A stretch of 12,688 nt of DNA. Source: JBDRGX01 sp043817485 [NCBI: bacterium] (lineage in GTDB: Bacteria > JBDRGX01). A model generated the notes under the pieces. That model was not told the origin of the DNA. It worked only from the letters and a program-made list of their open reading frames with translations, and did no database searches. A program made the position numbers and the translations under genes. The stretch spans positions 1 to 12,688 of the forward strand of contig JBDRGX010000031.1 in the NCBI GenBank assembly GCA_043817485.1, given 5' to 3'. How positions within the stretch are numbered: the stretch's first letter is position 1; each line of letters starts with the position of its first letter. Below, piece by piece: positions 7,864 to 12,688 of this stretch.

Positions 7864-9309
7864 TTATTCTCCTTCTTGTTTCATTTGTGGGAAAAAAATA
7901 ACATCTCTAATTGATGAAGAATTTGTAAGAAGCATTACTATTCTATCTATTCCTATTCCTATTCCTGCTGCTGGAGCCATTCCATATTCTAATGCTTTAA
8001 TATAATCCTCATCCACATTTTTAAATTCTTTTAAAGATTTTGCTACTTGATTTTCCATTCTTATTTTTTGTTCAACTGGATCATTTAATTCAGAAAAAGC
8101 ATTGCAAATTTCCATCCCATTTATAAATATTTCAAATCTTTCTACTACTTCTGGATTATCTCTTTTTTGTTTAGATAAAGGAGATATTTCTATTGGAAAA
8201 TCATAAACAATTGTTGGATTTACAAAAGATTTTTCTACATAATTTTCAAAAAGTTCTTTCATTACATAACCTTTATTAAAATTATCGGGTTTTAAATTAT
8301 ATTTTTCTACAAGTTCTTTTAAATTATCATTATTGACTTCTACTCCAAGACATTCTTTAATTGCTTCTGCCATTGTAATTCTTTTCCATGGAAAAGAAAA
8401 ATCTATTAAAGTTTCTTGATAATTTATTTGAAGGGTTTGAAAAATTTCTTTTACCAAAGAATTAATTAATTCTTCTGCTAAATTCATCATATAATAATAA
8501 TCAACATAAGATTCGTAAATTTCTAACATTGTAAATTCTGGATTATGAAAACGGCTTATTCCTTCATTTCTAAAATTCCTATTTAATTCATATATTTTTT
8601 CAAAACCACCAACTAAAAGCCGTTTAAGATAAAGTTCTGGAGCAATTCTAAGATACAGATTTATTCCTAAAGCATTATGTTTTGTAATAAAAGGTCTTGC
8701 TTCTGCTCCTCCTGGTAAAGATTGCATCATAGGAGTTTCAACTTCTAAAAAGTTTTTTTTATTTAAAAAAACACGAATTGAATTTATTATTTGAGAGCGA
8801 GTTTTAAATACTTGTTTTACTTCTGAATTTACAATTAAATCTACATATCGTTGACGATAACGAGTTTCTACATTTGTTAAACCATGCCATTTTTCTGGTA
8901 AAGGTCTTATAGATTTTGTAAGCATTTCAATATCTTTAACATTAATTGTAATTTCATTAGTATGAGTTTTAAAAACTTCTCCTTTAATTCCAATAAAATC
9001 ACCAATATCAAAATTTTCAAATAATTTAAATTTTTCTTCTCCAATAATGTCTTTTTTAAAATAAATTTGTATTTTACTATCACTATCTATTATATGACAA
9101 AAACAAGATTTCCCATGATTTCTTAAAGAAATAATTCTTCCAGCAGTTTGCACTAAAGTTTTTTCAGTTAAAAACTTTTCAAAATTTTCTAAAATATTTT
9201 TTATAAGATGAGTTCGTTCAAATTTATAAGCATAAGCATTTATTCCTTTTTCTTGAAGATTTTTTAATTTTTCTTTTCTACTTGTAATTAAATCATTTAA
9301 TTCTTCCAT
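7864..9309 (-). CDS. lysS: Lysyl-tRNA synthetase, class II
   Basis: Charges tRNA-Lys with lysine in the cytoplasm. At 481 aa it is normal for bacterial LysRS. The N-terminal OB-fold anticodon-binding domain (about 50-135) is followed by the class-II catalytic core. Motif 1 region is FLEVETPMM..GGAEARPF (187-207). Motif 2 is NRNFRNEGISRFHNPEFTMLE (243-263, Arg247). Motif 3 is GIGIGIDRIVMLL (449-461, Arg456). GMAPAAG (443-449) replaces the commoner GMPPTGG, a conservative change. WHGLTNVETRYRQRYVDLI (141-159) is the usual LysRS linker signature. The ATG is preceded by AGAGGA at a somewhat long spacing of about 11. The gene runs straight into the nucleotidyltransferase-galactokinase (TAA followed by GTG). 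The identification is secure. Confidence 0.97.
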   Translation of the reverse strand: MEELNDLITSRKEKLKNLQEKGINAYAYKFERTHLIKNILENFEKFLTEKTLVQTAGRIISLRNHGKSCFCHIIDSDSKIQIYFKKDIIGEEKFKLFENFDIGDFIGIKGEVFKTHTNEITINVKDIEMLTKSIRPLPEKWHGLTNVETRYRQRYVDLIVNSEVKQVFKTRSQIINSIRVFLNKKNFLEVETPMMQSLPGGAEARPFITKHNALGINLYLRIAPELYLKRLLVGGFEKIYELNRNFRNEGISRFHNPEFTMLEIYESYVDYYYMMNLAEELINSLVKEIFQTLQINYQETLIDFSFPWKRITMAEAIKECLGVEVNNDNLKELVEKYNLKPDNFNKGYVMKELFENYVEKSFVNPTIVYDFPIEISPLSKQKRDNPEVVERFEIFINGMEICNAFSELNDPVEQKIRMENQVAKSLKEFKNVDEDYIKALEYGMAPAAGIGIGIDRIVMLLTNSSSIRDVIFFPQMKQEGE

Positions 9310-9325
9310 TTAATATATTTCCTCT

Positions 9326-9357
9326 GACATAAAATGTCTTAATTTTTTTAAATTATA
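9326..9357 (-). promoter_or_regulatory. Possible lysS promoter -10 and leader hairpin
   Basis: On the minus strand a perfect TATAAT (9357-9352) lies 43 nt before the lysS ATG. A small hairpin GACAT-AAA-ATGTC (9326-9338) follows, just before the AGAGGA Shine-Dalgarno. No convincing -35 is seen at 16-18 bp. In such AT-rich DNA a TATAAT can arise by chance. No T-box elements are recognisable. The 122-bp gap does suggest lysS has its own start of transcription. Confidence 0.3.
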
Positions 9358-9431
9358 AAAAATGCTTTTTAATTTAAAAATTGCGGCTACCAAATGATAA
9401 TTTTATTTAATATTTTTTGCACAATTGCTTT

Positions 9432-10691
9432 TTATAAAAACTCTTTAGCATAAACTATTCTATTTTCTGCTAAAGAAAGATTAGCAGCATTTCCTACAAG
9501 AACACTTTGTAATCCTGCATTCAAATCATCATTAGTTAATTGTTCTAAATTATTTTCCTGATTTAAAAATGACTTAAGTAATAATACATCTCCACCACCA
9601 TGTGAGCTTTTCATTGATTTTATTTTTAAAGTTGTTTTTCCTTTTAAAAATTCTCTTATTTCAATAATACCTGCAATTTCTTTATCTTCTTCATCAGAAT
9701 ATACTTCTAATGTTCCTTTATCTCCCACAAAAAAATACATCAATCTATCATTCCCAGAAAGATCAATAGATGGTGCTGCACAAAAGAAATTTAAAAAATA
9801 ACTAATTTTAACATTGTTTTTATAAGTAACCATTATGGTGTAATTATCTTCAATATCTGATTCTTTAGAAAAAACACATTTATCTCTAATATATCCATCT
9901 TCTTTTTCTGCTTGTAAAAACATTTTATCCAATAACCCGTCTTTAGCATGTTTAAGATCAAAATAAAACATACATTCTTTTTGTTGATTGCAAAATAAAC
10001 ATCTTGTTTGTTCATAAGATTTAGGTTTAAAAAAATCTTTGCTACCAAAACAAACTATTTTTTCTGAAGTGCTTTGAATAAACCAACTCATTAAATCAAA
10101 TAAATGTACTACTTTAGTAATAAGAAGTCCACCACTTTGTTCTTTATTTCTATGCCATCTTCTAAAATAATCAGCTCCATGAAACGCTGACATTAATTCA
10201 TTTACTTGAACAGAAATTATATTTCCAATAATTCCAGAATCTAAAAGTTCTTTTATTTTTAAATTAAGTGGAAAATATCTCATATTAAATCCCATCCGAA
10301 ACTGTTTTTTAGTTTTTTTTGCTGTTTGAATAATTTCTTGACAATCTTTAACTGTTATAGTCATAGGTTTTTCACATAAAACATTTTTTCCAGCTAATAA
10401 AGCTTTTATACACATTTCATTATGTAAAAAATCAGAAACAGTAACAATTACTATTTCACAATCACTTTCTTTTAAAAATTGATCATAATTTGTGAAAATT
10501 TTTATATTTTTTTCTTTTAAACTGTTTGCTACATTTTCTAATCTTATTTTGTTTTGATCACACATTGCCACTAAACTAAACATATCTTGAAATTCTGGTA
10601 ATCCATATAATTCACCTTCTGCTATAATATGTCTTGCAAAAGTATAGCCCCTATTTCCAGTACCTACAATTCCAAATTTAATTTTTTTCAT
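9432..10691 (-). CDS. Gfo/Idh/MocA-family oxidoreductase with Cys cluster
   Basis: A 419-aa NAD(P)-dependent dehydrogenase of the Gfo/Idh/MocA family, which usually acts on sugars or inositols; the substrate here is unknown. The frame stays open to an ATG at 10805, but M39 (10691) is chosen. It starts the family sequence MKKIKFGIVGTGNRG, has GGAG 10 nt upstream, and the longer start lies upstream of a good TTGACA. Numbered from this start: Rossmann VGTGNRG (9-15); EKP (107-109); RYFPLNLKIKELL (138-150); GGLLITKVVHLFD (187-199) with the Lys193/His196/Asp199 region. A Cys-rich insert follows (C231-x2-C234-x5-C240 and later C272 in RDKCVF), then DIED (279-282) and HGGGD (364-368). The Cys spacing suggests a bound metal, which is inference. 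It is the first gene of the minus-strand series, 122 bp before lysS. Confidence 0.9.
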   Translation of the reverse strand: MKKIKFGIVGTGNRGYTFARHIIAEGELYGLPEFQDMFSLVAMCDQNKIRLENVANSLKEKNIKIFTNYDQFLKESDCEIVIVTVSDFLHNEMCIKALLAGKNVLCEKPMTITVKDCQEIIQTAKKTKKQFRMGFNMRYFPLNLKIKELLDSGIIGNIISVQVNELMSAFHGADYFRRWHRNKEQSGGLLITKVVHLFDLMSWFIQSTSEKIVCFGSKDFFKPKSYEQTRCLFCNQQKECMFYFDLKHAKDGLLDKMFLQAEKEDGYIRDKCVFSKESDIEDNYTIMVTYKNNVKISYFLNFFCAAPSIDLSGNDRLMYFFVGDKGTLEVYSDEEDKEIAGIIEIREFLKGKTTLKIKSMKSSHGGGDVLLLKSFLNQENNLEQLTNDDLNAGLQSVLVGNAANLSLAENRIVYAKEFL

Positions 10692-10962
10692 TTTTGCATT
10701 TCTCCATTCATAAAAAATACAAATATTTTTTGTGGTAATTTTTAAAAAATGTTTATTTAAGATATAAAAATACAAAAATAAAAAACTGTCAATAAAAAAT
10801 TTCATACTTTTATAAATTATAAAATCTATTTTGTGCTTTTTAATAAAATCTTATTAAAAACTAACAAAAAATCCAAATTTGTATAAAATTATAATCATAA
10901 TATTTTTATTTTTTTCTTGCTTTTTTAAAATCTATAAAACAAAATAAACAAAATTAAATAAT
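10692..10962. other. AT-rich divergent intergenic region
   Basis: These 271 bp separate the minus-strand series from tRNA-Leu/tig. They hold the TTGACA promoter above, a perfect 10-bp inverted repeat TTTTTAATAA/TTATTAAAAA with a 4-bp spacer (10837-10860), and TATAAA (10933-10938), placed suitably for a tRNA-Leu -10 about 25 bp before the tRNA. No credible gene is seen. The upstream extension of the Gfo/Idh frame (10692-10805) is A/T-driven and does not look like protein. Confidence 0.5.
10761..10792 (-). promoter_or_regulatory. Likely promoter of the Gfo/Idh gene
   Basis: On the minus strand a perfect -35 TTGACA (10792-10787) is followed 18 bp later by TTTATA (10768-10763), or 20 bp later by TATATC. 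Transcription would start near 10755, giving a leader of about 64 nt before the ATG at 10691. The -10 is imperfect, but TTGACA stands out in this A/T-only context. Confidence 0.45.
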
Positions 10963-11051
10963 GCGAAGGTGGTGAAATTGGCAGACACGCTAGACTTAGG
11001 ATCTAGTCCGCATTAAAACGGATGCGGGTTCAACTCCCGCCCTTCGCACCA
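10963..11051 (+). tRNA. tRNA-Leu (anticodon UAG), CCA encoded
   Basis: Class II (long variable arm) tRNA. Acceptor stem GCGAAGG pairs with CCTTCGC (11041-11047), followed by discriminator A and an encoded CCA. The anticodon stem CTAGA/TCTAG encloses the loop CTTAGGA, giving anticodon UAG for CUN leucine codons with G at 37. The variable arm has a paired stem TCCGC..AACGGATG, and the T arm is GCGGGTTCAACTCCCGC. The cloverleaf is fully intact. No terminator separates it from tig, whose Shine-Dalgarno starts about 20 nt later. Confidence 0.97.
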
Positions 11052-11064
11052 ATAACACCAATAA
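11047..11064 (+). repeat. Tandem 9-bp repeat at the tRNA 3' end
   Basis: CACCAATAA occurs twice back to back (11047-11055 and 11056-11064). The first copy includes the last acceptor base and the encoded CCA. It could be a slippage duplication or a footprint of an excised element that used the tRNA end. No integrase is in the window. Confidence 0.55.
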
Positions 11065-11082
11065 ATAAAAGGAGGTTTTTGC

Positions 11083-12408
11083 TTGAAAGTAGAAATTAAA
11101 AATAAAACAGATGTACAAGGAATTTTATCTGTAGAAATTTCCAAAGAAATTATAGATCAAGAAAAAGAAAAATTTGCTAATAATTTTCAAAAAAATGCAA
11201 AAGTAGATGGGTTTCGTAAAGGAAAATCTCCAATTAGTTTAGTAAAAAATCGTTTTAAAGATGAAATAATGTCTGAAACAATAAATAATTTAATTCAAAA
11301 TAAATGCACAGAAGCTCTAAAAAAAGTAAATATAAAACCGTTAACTATTCCTAAAATACAAAATATAAATTTTAATTCAGATTCTTCTTTGTTTTTTGAA
11401 ATAGATTTTGAAACTAAACCAACTATTTCTCTTTGTGAATTTAAAAATTTAAAATGGGAAAAAGAAATTGTAGAAGTACAAGAACAAGAAATAGAAAAAA
11501 ATTTATTAATGTTACAAGATCAATTTTCTACTTTACAACCAGTAGAAAATCAACCTGTTACTAAAAAAAATGTAATAATAGCAGATATTCAAGAAATAGA
11601 AAACAAAATACCAGTAGTAGGAAAAGAATGGAAAAATTTATGGATAGAAATTGGTAAAAATATATTTCCAGAATGGTTAGAGGAAAAAATTATAGGTTTA
11701 AATAAAGATGATGAAAAAGATATTTCTTTTGATCCAAATGAAAAAGCATCTTCTTCTGAAAATCTCCAACAACCTATTTTGCAAGAAAAAGAACAAAAAA
11801 TATTGCCAGTTACTTATAGAATAAAAATAAAAGAAATTCGAAAAAAAATATTGCCGAATTTAGATGATGAATTTGCTAAAAAATTAAAATGTGAAAGTTT
11901 AGATAAACTAAAAGAAAAAATTAAAATTGAATTAACAGATTATAAAGAAAAAATATCTTCAAATAAACTAAAAGATACAGTATTAGACTATTTTAATGAT
12001 CATATTGCTTTTGATTTGCCAGAAAGTTTAGTAGAAAATGAATTACTTAGAATAAAAGAAATATATCAAAAATATCTAAAAGAAAAACAAGTTTCAGAAC
12101 AAGAAATTATTCAACAAGAAGAAAAAAATATAGAAGAAATGAAAAAAACAGCAAAAAAGAATGTAAGTATTTATTTTATAATTAATGAATTTGCTGAAAA
12201 AAATAATATAAAAATTACTAAAGAAGAATTTGACAAAGTAATCGAACAAGAAAGTATTCGACTTAAAAAAAATAAAGAAGATGTTATTAAAATGTTGAAA
12301 AATGATTTAAGTCAATTAGAACAAGATATGTTATTTGATAAAACCATAGATTTTATTTTATCAAATGGCGAAATTATAAACATTAAAAAGGAGAAACACG
12401 ATGAATAA
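11083..12408 (+). CDS. tig: Trigger factor (ribosome-associated chaperone/PPIase)
   Basis: Binds the ribosome at the peptide exit (via L23) and shields nascent chains. At 441 aa it has the usual length. The N-terminal ribosome-binding domain carries the signature GFRKGKSP (43-50). The middle FKBP-like domain (about 155-250) is strongly diverged: WIEIGKNIFPEWLEEKIIGL (187-206) keeps the fold pattern, with an extra SSSENLQQ-type loop near 223-230, so isomerase activity may be weak. The C-terminal helical chaperone domain (about 255-430) includes LPNLDDEFAKKL and DLPESLVENEL. The start is TTG at 11083, chosen because AAAGGAGG lies 7 nt upstream and the family sequence begins here. It sits just after tRNA-Leu and overlaps the next gene by 8 bp. 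The usual clpP/clpX neighbours are absent. Confidence 0.95.
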   Translation: MKVEIKNKTDVQGILSVEISKEIIDQEKEKFANNFQKNAKVDGFRKGKSPISLVKNRFKDEIMSETINNLIQNKCTEALKKVNIKPLTIPKIQNINFNSDSSLFFEIDFETKPTISLCEFKNLKWEKEIVEVQEQEIEKNLLMLQDQFSTLQPVENQPVTKKNVIIADIQEIENKIPVVGKEWKNLWIEIGKNIFPEWLEEKIIGLNKDDEKDISFDPNEKASSSENLQQPILQEKEQKILPVTYRIKIKEIRKKILPNLDDEFAKKLKCESLDKLKEKIKIELTDYKEKISSNKLKDTVLDYFNDHIAFDLPESLVENELLRIKEIYQKYLKEKQVSEQEIIQQEEKNIEEMKKTAKKNVSIYFIINEFAEKNNIKITKEEFDKVIEQESIRLKKNKEDVIKMLKNDLSQLEQDMLFDKTIDFILSNGEIINIKKEKHDE

Positions 12409-12688
12409 AAAAAATATTGGGGTAGGTGTTTTAGGAGCAGGCCCTTTAAATATGACACATCATATGCCATCTGTTGTCCATAATTCAAATTGTTCTTTTG
12501 AAATGCTTTGTGATTTAAATGAAGAAAGATTAGATCGTTGTAATAATCTTTACCATCCTAAAAAATTAACTACTAATTATGATGAAATGCTAAATGATCC
12601 TGATATAGATTTAATTTTTATTGCTACAGTTCCACATCTCCAATATGATTTAGCTAAAAAATCTATTGAAGCCAATAAACATACTTTT
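12401..12688 (+). CDS. Gfo/Idh/MocA-family oxidoreductase, N-terminal part (cut by window end)
   Basis: The first 96 codons of a second NAD(P)-binding oxidoreductase. The ATG lies inside the end of tig (ATGAATAA overlap), with AAAGGAG 7 nt upstream. The sequence starts MNKKNIGVGVLGAGPLN, a Rossmann motif in which the third Gly is replaced. It continues with MLCDLNEERLDRC (strand 2 with acidic Asp binding the ribose), a YDEMLNDPDIDLIFIATVPHLQYDLAKKSIEANKHTF run typical of the family, and stops just before the expected EKP motif. It differs from the gene at 9432-10691 and is not a recent duplicate. Substrate is unknown, and it is translationally coupled to trigger factor. Confidence 0.9.
   Translation, partial: MNKKNIGVGVLGAGPLNMTHHMPSVVHNSNCSFEMLCDLNEERLDRCNNLYHPKKLTTNYDEMLNDPDIDLIFIATVPHLQYDLAKKSIEANKHTF

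Noticed and set aside
7775-8005. Plus-strand open frame of 76 codons
   Set aside because: It spans the antisense of the lysS/galactokinase junction, both of which are secure genes.
9833-10048. Minus-strand open frame of 71 codons
   Set aside because: It is a second frame inside the Gfo/Idh gene, with no start signal of its own.
10692-10805. N-terminal extension of the Gfo/Idh protein
   Set aside because: The extra 38 residues are F/Y/I/K-rich and non-conserved in look. They lie across the likely promoter and are followed by a better start with GGAG at 10691.

Overview
The window comes from a very AT-rich bacterium (GC clearly below 30 % by eye). It uses the standard code: all seven genes whose ends are visible (six on the minus strand plus tig) stop at TAA. 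An FlgD/type-IX-like C-terminal tail on a secreted cysteine peptidase, a V/A-type ATPase proteolipid and dispersed palindromic repeats suggest an uncultured, didermic lineage, perhaps FCB-like or a candidate phylum. The sequence alone does not allow a firmer placement.

Layout. Positions 1-300 hold no intact gene. They carry a 107-bp MITE-like inverted-repeat element, half of a GC-richer palindrome, and the decayed tail (about 53 codons) of a second FlgD-domain protein. Six genes then run on the minus strand, listed here in transcription order: a Gfo/Idh/MocA dehydrogenase with a Cys cluster (10691-9432); lysS (9309-7864); a fused sugar nucleotidyltransferase-galactokinase (7863-5992); a V/A-ATPase K (proteolipid) subunit (5826-5356); a GT-C-like membrane protein (5355-4036); and a secreted C25 (gingipain-type) peptidase (4001 or 4061 to 300). 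Two junctions, lysS/galactokinase and K/GT-C, have stop and start codons directly abutting. This implies translational coupling. A 125-bp element with imperfect terminal inverted repeats separates the galactokinase from the K gene and ends just before the K Shine-Dalgarno.

A 271-bp AT-rich divergent region (10692-10962) with a likely minus-strand promoter precedes the plus-strand genes. These are tRNA-Leu(UAG), trigger factor (tig, TTG start) and the first 96 codons of a second Gfo/Idh oxidoreductase that overlaps tig by 8 bp.

How the genes fit together. This is mostly housekeeping (LysRS, tRNA-Leu, trigger factor, ATPase rotor ring) mixed with sugar metabolism (galactokinase fusion, two Gfo/Idh enzymes) and envelope or secretion functions (GT-C protein, C25 peptidase). 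No CRISPR array, phage module or obvious defence system is visible. The most notable items are the bifunctional nucleotidyltransferase-galactokinase, the Na+-type ligand set in the detached K subunit, the secreted-protein tail remnant, and the two small inverted-repeat elements.
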